Shown here piece after piece: positions 8,342-15,098 of a stretch of 15,882 bases of DNA; the first letter of the stretch is position 1; each line of letters starts with the position of its first letter. Location of the stretch: the NCBI GenBank assembly GCA_049680185.1, contig JBAUHI010000072.1, positions 1 to 15,882 of the forward strand. The letters run 5' to 3'. The stretch is from CAMLHU01 sp049680185 (GTDB lineage: Bacteria > Gemmatimonadota > Gemmatimonadetes > Gemmatimonadales > GWC2-71-9). The position numbers and the translations under genes were made by a program. The notes beneath the pieces were generated by a model, which saw only the letters and a program-made list of their open reading frames with translations, did no database searches and was not told the origin of the DNA.

Positions 8342-8887
8342 TCAGGGTGTGGGGGTCGTAGCGGCCTTCGACCGGCCGTCCACCGCGTGCTGGAGCGGGG
8401 TGTTGATGAGCATCACCACGATCGGGTCCGCCACACCGGATTCGGTGGTGCCCGGCATCGGGCGCGCGGTGACCTTGAGCCCTACTGGCCCCTGGGCCCA
8501 CTCCGCCGCGGCGCGTCCGCTATCGGCTGCGTTCGGCGCGCCGTAGGTGGTGGTCAGCGAGTCGATCAGCGCCGCACGATCGCGGTCGTGCGCCGGATGC
8601 CATGCGGCAACGATGGACACCACATCGCCCGAGGAATCATCGACCGTGAAGGTGACGTTGGCGCGGATGTCGTTGGTCAGGAGCAGTCGACGTGCGGTGC
8701 ACGTCCGGGTGCGAGCGTCGGAGCCCGCTTCAGCGGTGGCACGGCAGGTGGCGGGACGCAGTGCTTTTTGCGCGATATACGGCTTGATACCCTTCCATGG
8801 CACGCCAGGATAGAACCCGCCGAACTGGAGCAATGGGCGTTGGGGTGCGGCGATGGCCAGCAGCACACACAGGGCCAGCATACGCAT
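8342..8887 (-). CDS. Exported protein of unknown function
   Basis: A 181-residue protein with a short signal-like N-terminus (MRMLALCVLLAIAAPQ, probable cut near residue 15). The ATG has GGAGG seven bases upstream, which supports this start. The mature part has a GGFYPGVPWKGIKPYI segment, two cysteines (about 48 and 63) that could form a disulfide, and a predicted alpha/beta region ANVTFTVDDSSGDVVSIVAAW. A helix follows, with RDRAALIDSLTTTYGAP, resembling the helix-and-glycine pattern of small periplasmic proteins that hold a C-terminal Tyr-Gly-x-Pro turn. No family is recognised. It lies downstream of the response regulator on the same strand, separated by an inverted repeat, and converges on the BaiN-like gene with a 27-bp gap. 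Confidence 0.65.
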   Translation of the reverse strand: MRMLALCVLLAIAAPQRPLLQFGGFYPGVPWKGIKPYIAQKALRPATCRATAEAGSDARTRTCTARRLLLTNDIRANVTFTVDDSSGDVVSIVAAWHPAHDRDRAALIDSLTTTYGAPNAADSGRAAAEWAQGPVGLKVTARPMPGTTESGVADPIVVMLINTPLQHAVDGRSKAATTPTP

Positions 8888-8918
8888 GATCAGGCCTCCG
8901 GCGACCGAGGGTCGGTCC

Positions 8919-8937
8919 GCCGCCGTTAATCGGCGGC
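8919..8937. terminator. Inverted repeat around the response-regulator stop codon
   Basis: GCCGCCG (8919-8925) and CGGCGGC (8931-8937) form a perfect 7-bp stem, with the stop codon of the response-regulator gene in the five-base loop. There is no T-run on either strand. It could attenuate transcription into the downstream minus-strand gene, or it may arise by chance from GC-rich codons. Confidence 0.35.
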
Positions 8938-9585
8938 GAGTCCCGCTTCCAATGCGAATTTGGTGAGACCGGCCACGGTGTGGATCCTGAGCTTGCGCAT
9001 CAGGCTCTCGCGATGGGTCTCCACGGTGCGATGGCTGATGCCGAGCTCGGCGGCGCTCTCCTTGTTGGTCAACCCGCGCACGATGCCGGCCAGGACATCC
9101 CGTTCGCGGCCGGTCAATTGCATGAGCGAACCCGTCTTCGATTCACGGTCGAGCTGGCCCCGTTCCGCCTCGGAGAGTTTCTGGGCGATGATCGGGCTGA
9201 AGAAGGATTCGCCGGTATGGACCGCCTCGATCGCCTTGCGGAGGTCGGTGGCCGCGCTGTCCTTCAGGATGTAACCGTGGGCGCCGGCACGGACCGCCTC
9301 CAGCACGTATTCCGAATTGTCGTACATGCTGAGGATGAGCACCCGGGCCTCAGGCACCTCGCGCCGCAACTCCGCTGCCACCTTGAGGCCGGACATCCCC
9401 GGCATCGAAACGTCCAGCACGGCCACATCCGGCTGGGTCGCGATGGCCAGGCGGAGCGCGTCCGCACCATTCGCCGCCTCGGCCACGACCGAGAATCCTG
9501 CTGCGCGTTCGAGGATGTGACGGATCCCTTCCCGCACCACCGTGTGGTCATCGGCCACGAGCACCTTGATCGCCGGGGCGCTCAT
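8926..9585 (-). CDS. NarL/FixJ-family response regulator
   Basis: A 219-residue two-domain transcription regulator. The receiver domain (about 7-122) has the acidic pair Asp12-Asp13, the phosphorylation site Asp58 in VAVLDVSMPG, the switch residue Ser86 and Lys108 in YILKDSAA. The C-terminal LuxR-type helix-turn-helix (about 152-215) reads LTGRERDVLAGIVRGLTNKE, then AAELGISHRTVETHRESLMRKL, a DNA-recognition helix of the NarL class. Its ATG overlaps the stop of the upstream kinase gene (ATGA, 9582-9585), with GGAG nine bases before it, so the pair are translated together and should be cognate. Target genes cannot be read from the window; autoregulation or control of the adjacent exported protein is possible. 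Confidence 0.95.
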   Translation of the reverse strand: MSAPAIKVLVADDHTVVREGIRHILERAAGFSVVAEAANGADALRLAIATQPDVAVLDVSMPGMSGLKVAAELRREVPEARVLILSMYDNSEYVLEAVRAGAHGYILKDSAATDLRKAIEAVHTGESFFSPIIAQKLSEAERGQLDRESKTGSLMQLTGRERDVLAGIVRGLTNKESAAELGISHRTVETHRESLMRKLRIHTVAGLTKFALEAGLAAD

Positions 9586-11372
9586 CGGGCCGCTCCGGTC
9601 CTGATGGCGGCGCGCCCCGGGAGCGGCACGTCGATGTGGATCCGCGCCCCGCCGTCGCCGCCGCTCAGGACCAGCTTGCCACCCACCGCCGCGATGCGCT
9701 CGCGCATCCCCACGAGTCCCATATGCCCTTCCTGTTCAAGTCGGTCGAGGTTGATGCCACCGAAGCCGGGACCATCGTCCACCACGTCGAGGGTCAGGAC
9801 ATCCCCGGTCGCAGCGACGTCCACCTGTACCACACGGGCCACGGCGTGTCGGGCCACGTTGGCCAGTGCCTCCTGCAGTGCCCTGAATATGGCCAACTCC
9901 GCCTCCTCCGAGAGGGCAGGCAACGCTTCGGGGGCGCGGAACTCCACCACTGTGCCGCTGCGCTCGGCGAACTCCGCGGCCAGCGAGCGCAGCGTCGGCA
10001 AGAGTCCGAGGTCGTCGAGGAGGGACGGTCGAAGGTCGTTGGTCACATTCCGGATCCCCCGGATGCCGGAGTCGAGGAGCGTCAGGGCGGTGTCGAGCTC
10101 CTGGGTGGCAGTCACATCGGACCGTTCGCGGAGCAGGCCGAGCTGCATCTTGACCGCCGAGAGCACTTGGGATGTCTCATCGTGAAGCTCGCGGGACAAT
10201 CGCCGTCGCTCGTCCTCGTGCAGGCGCACCATCCGGTTGGACAGGCGTTCGAGTTCCGCGGTGCGGGTCTCGAGGCGCGCGGTGAGGCCGCCATACTCGA
10301 GCGCCGTGCCCACCTGGTGCCCGAGGGCCACGAGGAAGCTCGCGTCGAGCACGGCAAATGGATCGCGCGCATCGCCGACGATGAGCAGGGCGCCGTTCGC
10401 CCGGGCGCCGCTGAAGACCGGCAGCACGGCGACATACCCGGACGGAGTTCCCAGCGCCCCATCCGCGGACCACTCATTGGTGACCACCGGGTGCCCGCTC
10501 GCGATCGCCTCGCGGATGGCCGTTGCGCCGGCGCCCATGGGGATGACGCCAGCCCAGCTGACGCAGCCCCCGGCCCCGCGCACCAGGTGCAGGTCGCCGC
10601 CGGTGGACGCCTGCACCAATGCGCTCCCGCGCACCGCGGGCAGGCCGAGCGGCCGTTCAAGCAAGGCGTCGAGCCGATCGCCCGCGGTGCCGCGCTGCAG
10701 GTCTCCCGACAGCGCGGAGAGCGCGGCCAGTCCTCGGCGCAGCTCGTCGAGGACCAGCAGCAGGATGCCGCAGCCCGCGCCGAGGAAGAAGAGCACGTCG
10801 ATGTAGTAGCCCCAGGGTACCCAGCTCCCGCGGGCACGGAGCACCGGGTAATCGAGGTGGTGGATGGACCACAGCAAGAACGTCACCGCCAGCACCGTCG
10901 ATCCGGCGGAGCGGCCGACCCGCAGGCGGTATTGGAGGAACACCCATCCGGTCCAGGCCGTCGCGAAACTCAGGAACAGCACCATCGGGAGCGCGGCCCA
11001 GAAGAAATCCTGCATCGCGTAAATGGCGATGTACGACCAAACCGGCGGGAAGAGTGCGAGCAGCGCGTAGCGGGGGCGCCAGGTCGCGTTGCGGGAAAAG
11101 ACCAGCGCGGCCCAGAGGATCACCAGCGCGGTCCATCCGGTGGCGACCTGATGCCAGTAGAGCCAGATCCACCGCTGGGTGCCGAGGAACGAAAGGATGC
11201 AGAGGATGCGGGTGAGGTAGAGCGCCCAGGCGGCGGCCCACCAATGGAAATAGACGCGTCGGTATCGCAGGGCCAGGTGCAGGCAGAGTAGCGCGAGCGC
11301 GAGGGTGACCAGCGCTTGCAGGGCGCCGGCGGAGAACTCCTGGGCGGTGGCCGGTGGGATCGCGTAGTGCAT
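9582..11372 (-). CDS. Membrane sensor histidine kinase, NarX/DegS-like (HisKA_3)
   Basis: A 596-residue kinase. Residues about 14-210 hold roughly seven hydrophobic segments (around 14-34, 46-63, 73-92, 103-120, 124-147, 158-172 and 189-208), with only short loops. The input is therefore probably within or near the membrane rather than a periplasmic domain. Residues about 235-360 look like a GAF domain (VLPVFSGARANGALLIVGD). A coiled-coil linker (363-390) leads to the HisKA_3 motif DERRRLSRELHDETSQ with phospho-acceptor His397. The ATPase domain has the N box QEALANVARHA (Asn505), the G1 box DDGPGFGG (532-539) and the G2 box GLVGMRERI. It phosphorylates the co-encoded NarL-type regulator. The start is the first Met; no clear ribosome binding site is seen. 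The stimulus is unknown. Confidence 0.93.
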   Translation of the reverse strand: MHYAIPPATAQEFSAGALQALVTLALALLCLHLALRYRRVYFHWWAAAWALYLTRILCILSFLGTQRWIWLYWHQVATGWTALVILWAALVFSRNATWRPRYALLALFPPVWSYIAIYAMQDFFWAALPMVLFLSFATAWTGWVFLQYRLRVGRSAGSTVLAVTFLLWSIHHLDYPVLRARGSWVPWGYYIDVLFFLGAGCGILLLVLDELRRGLAALSALSGDLQRGTAGDRLDALLERPLGLPAVRGSALVQASTGGDLHLVRGAGGCVSWAGVIPMGAGATAIREAIASGHPVVTNEWSADGALGTPSGYVAVLPVFSGARANGALLIVGDARDPFAVLDASFLVALGHQVGTALEYGGLTARLETRTAELERLSNRMVRLHEDERRRLSRELHDETSQVLSAVKMQLGLLRERSDVTATQELDTALTLLDSGIRGIRNVTNDLRPSLLDDLGLLPTLRSLAAEFAERSGTVVEFRAPEALPALSEEAELAIFRALQEALANVARHAVARVVQVDVAATGDVLTLDVVDDGPGFGGINLDRLEQEGHMGLVGMRERIAAVGGKLVLSGGDGGARIHIDVPLPGRAAIRTGAAR

Positions 11373-11395
11373 CAGGTAGTGGGGATCTACCGCGT

Positions 11396-11460
11396 CGTGC
11401 GATGCGGTCGTGGGGCACGGAACGTGGGTCGTGGGCCATCCTGCCGGCCCACGACCTACG
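11396..11460 (-). repeat. Decayed heptanucleotide array folding into a long hairpin
   Basis: On the minus strand the 7-bp steps read acgaccc, acgttcc, gtgcccc, acgaccg, giving an ACGNNCC-like unit. Its upstream part forms a stem of CGTGGGTCGTGGGCC (11423-11437) with GGCCCACGACCTACG (11446-11460), 15 bp with one G-U pair and an eight-base loop. The hairpin begins 11 bp after the stop of the minus-strand gene 11472-12125, so it may also act as that gene's terminator, although no T-run follows. It lies ahead of the sensor kinase. Confidence 0.65.
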
Positions 11461-11471
11461 TCACCCTGCCG

Positions 11472-12125
11472 TCAGATGTGATGGACCCCGAACCCGGCGA
11501 TGTGCACGTCGAGGTTGTGGTTGACGCGGAGTCCCACGATGCCCTTGGTGTCGAGGTCGGCGGCGCTCCCGCTGTGGACCTCCTTGCCGTTGACCATGAA
11601 CGACACAGTGCCGCCCTTGACGAGCATCGACACCTCGTTGGTGGCCTTGCCGTCGGCCCCGGCCTTGATGACTGCCGCGTTCTCGGTCCATGGGACGACG
11701 GTCGTGACGGAGTCCCCGTTGCGGCGCTTGATCATGAACTTTCCGTCGCCCCGGATGATCAGGTAGGTGTAGCGCTGAGCAGCGGCGCTCAGGTCGCTGC
11801 CGCCAATGAACAGGCCGTAGGCCTCCGGGTGCATCGGGGCCTTTTCCTGGGTGAACGTCGCCACGGTGTGGAAGTCCCCGGTGGCGGTGTCGCCCGCCTG
11901 CCAGAAGATCGCGGCCGGTCCCATCGTGGCGTGCAGGCCAGGCCCCATCGTGCGGAAATTTACGTTGGTGAGCGGGGCATCCCGGTCGGTGCGGGCGTTC
12001 CATCCCGTGGGAAGGGTGCCGCCGCCCTGAACGGCCTTGTCAGGGTCCTTCATGTCCTTGTGCTGCTGCGCGACCAACGGGCCGGCGGCAAGGGTCAGGA
12101 GGAGCAGGGTGGACAGGGTGCGCAT
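11472..12125 (-). CDS. Exported protein, possible DUF1080/concanavalin-like beta-sandwich
   Basis: A 217-residue protein with a Sec signal peptide (MRTLSTLLLLTLAAGPLVAQ, probable cut after VAQ or LVA). The ATG has GAGGT five bases upstream. The mature part is rich in beta strands (GDFHTVATFTQEK, AYGLFIGGSDL, YTYLIIRGDGKFMIKRR, NEVSMLVKGGTVSFMVNGKEV). It ends GIVGLRVNHNLDVHIAGFGVHHI, which resembles the last strands of LamG/DUF1080 (3-keto-glucoside hydrolase type) jelly-roll folds that bind or cleave sugars. No catalytic residues can be assigned, so this is a fold-level suggestion only. It is followed by a 15-bp hairpin. It is divergent from the small membrane protein at 12230. Confidence 0.65.
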   Translation of the reverse strand: MRTLSTLLLLTLAAGPLVAQQHKDMKDPDKAVQGGGTLPTGWNARTDRDAPLTNVNFRTMGPGLHATMGPAAIFWQAGDTATGDFHTVATFTQEKAPMHPEAYGLFIGGSDLSAAAQRYTYLIIRGDGKFMIKRRNGDSVTTVVPWTENAAVIKAGADGKATNEVSMLVKGGTVSFMVNGKEVHSGSAADLDTKGIVGLRVNHNLDVHIAGFGVHHI

Positions 12126-12138
12126 GGTGACCTCATTC

Positions 12139-12183
12139 TGGTGGCGGGACGTGGCCCGTGGTTGCGGGTCGTTCCAGGTTCGA
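12139..12183 (-). repeat. Decayed heptanucleotide array in a divergent intergenic region
   Basis: On the minus strand, steps of seven give aacctgg, aacgacc, cgcaacc, acgggcc, acgtccc and gccacca. Four of the six end in CC and most begin with a purine-C or ACG pattern, the same ACGNNCC-like unit as at 11396-11460. No two units are identical, so this is a weaker call than the other arrays. Confidence 0.4.
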
Positions 12184-12190
12184 CTACACT
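12162..12190 (+). promoter_or_regulatory. Candidate sigma-70-type promoter for the small membrane protein
   Basis: TTGCGG (12162-12167) and TACACT (12185-12190) are separated by exactly 17 bp. They match the -35 and -10 consensus at three and four of six positions. The site would start transcription near 12197, about 33 bases before the ATG. The -35 half overlaps the decayed repeat. Confidence 0.35.
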
Positions 12191-12229
12191 GACTGCTGTT
12201 CCGCGGGACCCGAACTCGGGAGGGGCACG

Positions 12230-12400
12230 ATGTTCCAGGCCATTTATGTGACGCTCGCGTTCGTTGGCGCCTTCGGCATCATCTTCGCGCTGGCGTTCGT
12301 CACCGTGCTCATTGGGGTGCTGGTCAACTCGATGGTCACCCTGGCCTCGGCGCCGCTCATCGATCCGCTGCTCAAGAAGTACAAGCCCGAGTGGCTCTGA
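12230..12400 (+). CDS. Small hydrophobic membrane protein (56 residues)
   Basis: The predicted protein starts MFQAIYVTLAFVGAFG. A hydrophobic stretch runs from about residue 3 to 46, long enough for one long or two short membrane helices (IYVTLAFVGAFGIIFALAF and VLIGVLVNSMVTLASAPL), followed by a charged tail, LLKKYKPEWL. The ATG at 12230 is chosen because GGGAGGGG lies four bases upstream. A longer frame from 12158 begins inside the promoter/repeat region and has no ribosome binding site. A strong terminator follows 20 bp after the stop, so it is a single-gene unit with its own start and end signals. No family is recognised. Confidence 0.7.
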   Translation: MFQAIYVTLAFVGAFGIIFALAFVTVLIGVLVNSMVTLASAPLIDPLLKKYKPEWL

Positions 12401-12419
12401 GCGCCTGACCCGAAGACCG

Positions 12420-12455
12420 ACGGCCGGACCTGATGGTCCGGCCGTTCTCGTTCCT
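12420..12455. terminator. Strong intrinsic terminator shared by convergent genes
   Basis: ACGGCCGGACC (12420-12430) pairs perfectly with GGTCCGGCCGT (12435-12445) around a TGAT loop. TCTCGTTCCT follows on the plus strand. It sits between the small membrane protein (+) and the helical protein (-) and can stop transcription from both sides. Confidence 0.85.
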
Positions 12456-12457
12456 GG

Positions 12458-12823
12458 TCAGGGCGCGGCCGGCTCTTCTTCAGCGTGGGCCACGACCGTC
12501 GACGCGGCTTTGACCGCCGCCTCGTAGTTGATCTTGAGCATCTGGTAGAGCTCCCGGAGCGTGCGGAACTTGCTCATGCCGCCGCCGGTCCGACGGGTGG
12601 CCGTCTCGATGGCCCCGATCGCATCGGCCAGCCGGGTCAAGCCGAGTCCCTGGGCCTGGGTCTTCGAGGCGGAGCTCTGGCGGAGGAGGTTCCGTCCCAA
12701 CTGTTCGTCGGCCTTGGGCGACGCCATCTGCTCGATGAGCGAGCCCATCGAGACGATCTGGCGGCCATAAGGCTCGAGGAACGCCATTTGGGCCTGCTGC
12801 CGGGAACTGAGCTTGAGTGCCAT
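12458..12823 (-). CDS. Small helical cytosolic protein of unknown function
   Basis: A 121-residue protein with no signal peptide or membrane segment. The sequence reads as three or four amphipathic helices (SSRQQAQMAFLEPYGRQIV, SLIEQMASPKADEQLGRNLL, GLGLTRLADAIGAIETATRR, KFRTLRELYQMLKINYEAAV) with an acidic/Ala/Pro tail, EEEPAAP. The overall look is a helical bundle. The start MALKLSS at 12823 has GAGG about six bases upstream. The frame extends further, to 13066, but that part overlaps the promoter region of the divergent peptidase and shows no conserved character. No family is recognised. Confidence 0.6.
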   Translation of the reverse strand: MALKLSSRQQAQMAFLEPYGRQIVSMGSLIEQMASPKADEQLGRNLLRQSSASKTQAQGLGLTRLADAIGAIETATRRTGGGMSKFRTLRELYQMLKINYEAAVKAASTVVAHAEEEPAAP

Positions 12824-12895
12824 GGGACCTCGGGGGCGGGGCTCGGGCGACGCCTCGATCAGCGACGCATGGGAAACATACCCTGCTACCCGCCC

Positions 12896-12934
12896 TATAT
12901 TATCTCCTTGCTCTGGCCGGCCCGCTTTGCGGGC
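12896..12934 (+). promoter_or_regulatory. Candidate -10 element and leader hairpin of the M14 peptidase gene
   Basis: An AT-rich island, TATATTAT, at 12896-12903 stands out in GC-rich surroundings and could be the -10 element; a -35 is not clear. It is followed by GCCCGC (12920-12925) pairing with GCGGGC (12929-12934) around TTT, which would lie in the 5' leader. Confidence 0.4.
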
Positions 12935-12965
12935 GTCTCCCAACACTCGAACGGAACACCCACCG

Positions 12966-14561
12966 ATGCGCCGATCCCTCACGCGAGCCCTTATCGTGGC
13001 CGTTGCGCTGTCCGTGCCGGCCGCCGCGCACGCCCAGCTCACCCGGCCCGAACGCACCGATTTCAAGGAGACGTCGTCCTACGCCGATGTGATGGCGTTC
13101 CTCGATTCGCTCCGGCTCCGGGGAGCCCAGTTCCGCGAAGGGATCATGGGCCAGAGCCCCGAGGGCAAGCCGATCCCGTACGTGATCATCTCCCGTCCGC
13201 TCGTCAGCTCGCCCGCCGAGGCGGCCCAGAGCGGCAAACCGGTGGTGTACATCCAGGCCAACATCCACGCCGGCGAGGTCGAAGGCAAGGAGGCCGCCCA
13301 GATGCTCCTGCGCGACCTCACGCTCGGTGCGCTCCGGCCACTGCTCGACAGCGTCGTCATTGTGATGACGCCGATCTACAACAGCGACGGGAACGATCAT
13401 TGGGCCCCCGGCGAGGTCAACCGCCCGGGGCAGGACGGTCCCGCGCTCGTCGGCACCCGCGCCAATGGTCAGGGGTACGACCTCAATCGGGACTACGTCA
13501 AGCTCGAGGCCCCCGAGACCCGCGGCTCGCTCGCGCTGTGGACGGCGTGGGACCCCGATGTCTTCATCGATCTCCACACGACCGACGGCAGTTACCACGG
13601 CTACGCCCTGACGTACGCTCCGGGGCTCAATCCCAACAGTCCGCCCGCCAATGACTACGTGCGCGACTGGTTCCTGCCGAAGATCCGCGAGCGGGTGCGC
13701 CAGCGTCATCACGAAGAGATGTTCTGGTACGGCAACTTCCGGGACCAGGATCCCGACTCCCTCACCCAGGGGTGGGAGACGTACGATGCCCGGCCCCGAT
13801 TCGGCACCAACCTCTTCGGGATGCGCGGGCGGCTTTCGATCCTGAGCGAGGCCTACAGCAACGACGACCTCAAGACCCGGATCATCTCGACCTATGACTT
13901 CGTACACGAGATCTTGTCGCTCCTCGCGGAAGATCGGGTGCGGGTCAAGGCAGTGGTGGCCCGGTCGGAGGCGTACCATCCCGATTCGGTCACGGTGCGA
14001 TCGGTGATGGCGCCACCCACGATGCAGGACGTCATCGCGGAACTCACCAAACCTGCCGGCGAAGGCGGCGGTCCTTACGCCCGCCGCACCCGTACCGGCG
14101 TGTTCAAGACCATCAAGATGCCGGTCTTCGACCGGTTCGCGCCGGCACGGAAGGAGGCCCTTCCCGAAGCGTATCTCCTGCCGCCGCAGTTCTCGGACAT
14201 CGTGGCGCTCCTGCGCCGTCAGGGGATCCTGGTCGGGACGCTCACGGCGCCGTGGCACGGCGACGGCGAGACCTTCAGGATCGACAGCGTGACGGCGGTG
14301 CCCTTCGTCTTCGAGGGCCACCGCGCGGTGTCGCTCCAGGGCCGGTGGGGTGGACACCCGGGGCTCGATGCGGGACCGGGGTGGTACATGGTGAGCACCC
14401 GGCAGCCGCTCGGCCTGCTCGCCGCGTATCTGCTCGAACCGGCGTCGGAGGATGGCTTTGTCGAGTGGAACTTCCTCGATCGGGCCCTCCGTCGTGGCCA
14501 GGACTATCCCTTCATCCGGGTGCGCACGCCGCTCTCGACGCCGCGCCTGATGGTGCCGTAA
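12966..14561 (+). CDS. Exported M14-family zinc carboxypeptidase
   Basis: A 531-residue metallopeptidase. The signal peptide is MRRSLTRALIVAVALSVPAAAHAQ with a likely AHA cut after residue 23. The zinc site of the carboxypeptidase-A family is complete: NIHAGEVEGKE (His101, Glu104) and DLHTTDGSYHG (His204). The substrate-carboxylate motif is DLNRDY (Asn174-Arg175). The general base is probably Glu295 in LSILSEAYSND. The catalytic domain covers about 35-330. The remaining 200 residues are a C-terminal region of mixed fold not assigned here. The enzyme should act outside the cytoplasm, removing C-terminal residues from peptides. A longer frame from 12813 is rejected because the signal peptide starts at 12966. 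Ribosome binding is weak (GGAAC). Confidence 0.92.
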   Translation: MRRSLTRALIVAVALSVPAAAHAQLTRPERTDFKETSSYADVMAFLDSLRLRGAQFREGIMGQSPEGKPIPYVIISRPLVSSPAEAAQSGKPVVYIQANIHAGEVEGKEAAQMLLRDLTLGALRPLLDSVVIVMTPIYNSDGNDHWAPGEVNRPGQDGPALVGTRANGQGYDLNRDYVKLEAPETRGSLALWTAWDPDVFIDLHTTDGSYHGYALTYAPGLNPNSPPANDYVRDWFLPKIRERVRQRHHEEMFWYGNFRDQDPDSLTQGWETYDARPRFGTNLFGMRGRLSILSEAYSNDDLKTRIISTYDFVHEILSLLAEDRVRVKAVVARSEAYHPDSVTVRSVMAPPTMQDVIAELTKPAGEGGGPYARRTRTGVFKTIKMPVFDRFAPARKEALPEAYLLPPQFSDIVALLRRQGILVGTLTAPWHGDGETFRIDSVTAVPFVFEGHRAVSLQGRWGGHPGLDAGPGWYMVSTRQPLGLLAAYLLEPASEDGFVEWNFLDRALRRGQDYPFIRVRTPLSTPRLMVP

Positions 14562-14599
14562 GAATTGCGTGGCGCCGAGTATCGGCAGCTACCTCAGCA

Positions 14600-14756
14600 C
14601 GGAGAACTTCTCACCACGGAGACACGGGGGGCACGGAGCACTACGGTTGAAGTGGGTGGCCGGATCAGCCCCGCTCCCCAGCGCGGGACTTCACAGGTCC
14701 CGCCACACTCCAACGCTGTTCTCCGTGAACTTCCGTGAACCTCCGTGTCCCTCCGA
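14600..14756. repeat. Palindromic interspersed repeat, copy 1
   Basis: The left arm (about 14613-14639, ACCACGGAGACACGG and following) is roughly complementary to the right arm (about 14719-14752, CTCCGTG motifs). The core contains a perfect hairpin, GCGGGAC 14683-14689 with GTCCCGC 14697-14703. The element is repeated 238 bp downstream. CACGGAGRCACGGAG-type palindromes of this sort recur between genes in many bacterial genomes and give spurious HGGHG-type translations. Confidence 0.85.
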
Positions 14757-14761
14757 GCCGG

Positions 14762-14837
14762 AGCCAGTCCTGAGCGCAGCGAGGGGTGGTGCGCGGTTGT
14801 CCGGTCCTGCCGCGGAGCGTCGACAACTGTCGCACTT
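14762..14837. other. Spacer between the two palindromic repeats
   Basis: About 76 bases with no coding signal. It contains GTCCTGAGCGCAGCGAGG (14767-14784), resembling the CTTCGCTGCGCTCAGGAC-type words that recur between genes in many genomes. It also has a small CGACA/TGTCG inverted repeat at 14821-14832. Confidence 0.5.
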
Positions 14838-14993
14838 CGGAGAACTTCTCACCACGGACACATGGAGGGCACGGACCACTACGGTTGAAGTGGGTGGCCG
14901 GATCAGCCCCGCTCCTCAGCGCGGGACTTCACAGGTCCCGCCACACCATAACGCTGTTCTCCGTGACCCTCCGTGCCCTCCGTGTCTCCGGGG
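14838..14993. repeat. Palindromic interspersed repeat, copy 2
   Basis: This copy aligns without gaps to copy 1 at an offset of 238 through the left arm and core. The 86-base cores (14639-14724 and 14877-14962) differ at about four positions, while the outer arms differ more. The arm pairing is better here: CACATGGAGGGCACGGA on the left against TCCGTGCCCTCCGTGTCTCC on the right. The same internal hairpin is at 14921-14941. From here to 15098 I see no gene, only a locally AT-richer stretch (15001-15050) that may hold the next promoter. Confidence 0.85.
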
Positions 14994-15098
14994 TGCGCAG
15001 TTACCTATTCATCGCTGATTGTACAGAGATCAACGATGTAGTGTGGGATTCCGGACGATGTCCGCTATCGCAGATCCACATTCTGCCCGAGGGACCAA

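Noticed and set aside
9636..11291. Open frame of 551 codons antisense to the sensor kinase
   Set aside because: Low-complexity translation full of Gly, Arg, Glu and Gln, explained as a shadow of the kinase gene.
12900..14357. Open frame of 485 codons antisense to the M14 peptidase
   Set aside because: A shadow frame; the plus strand carries complete zinc-site motifs and a signal peptide.
14551..14576. GGTGCC/GGCGCC stem after the M14 peptidase stop as a terminator
   Set aside because: Six pairs including one wobble, a 13-base loop and no T-run.
14600..14993. Spaced repeats as a CRISPR array
   Set aside because: There are only two long copies with diverged arms, a single spacer and no cas genes. 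The structure is palindromic-element-like.
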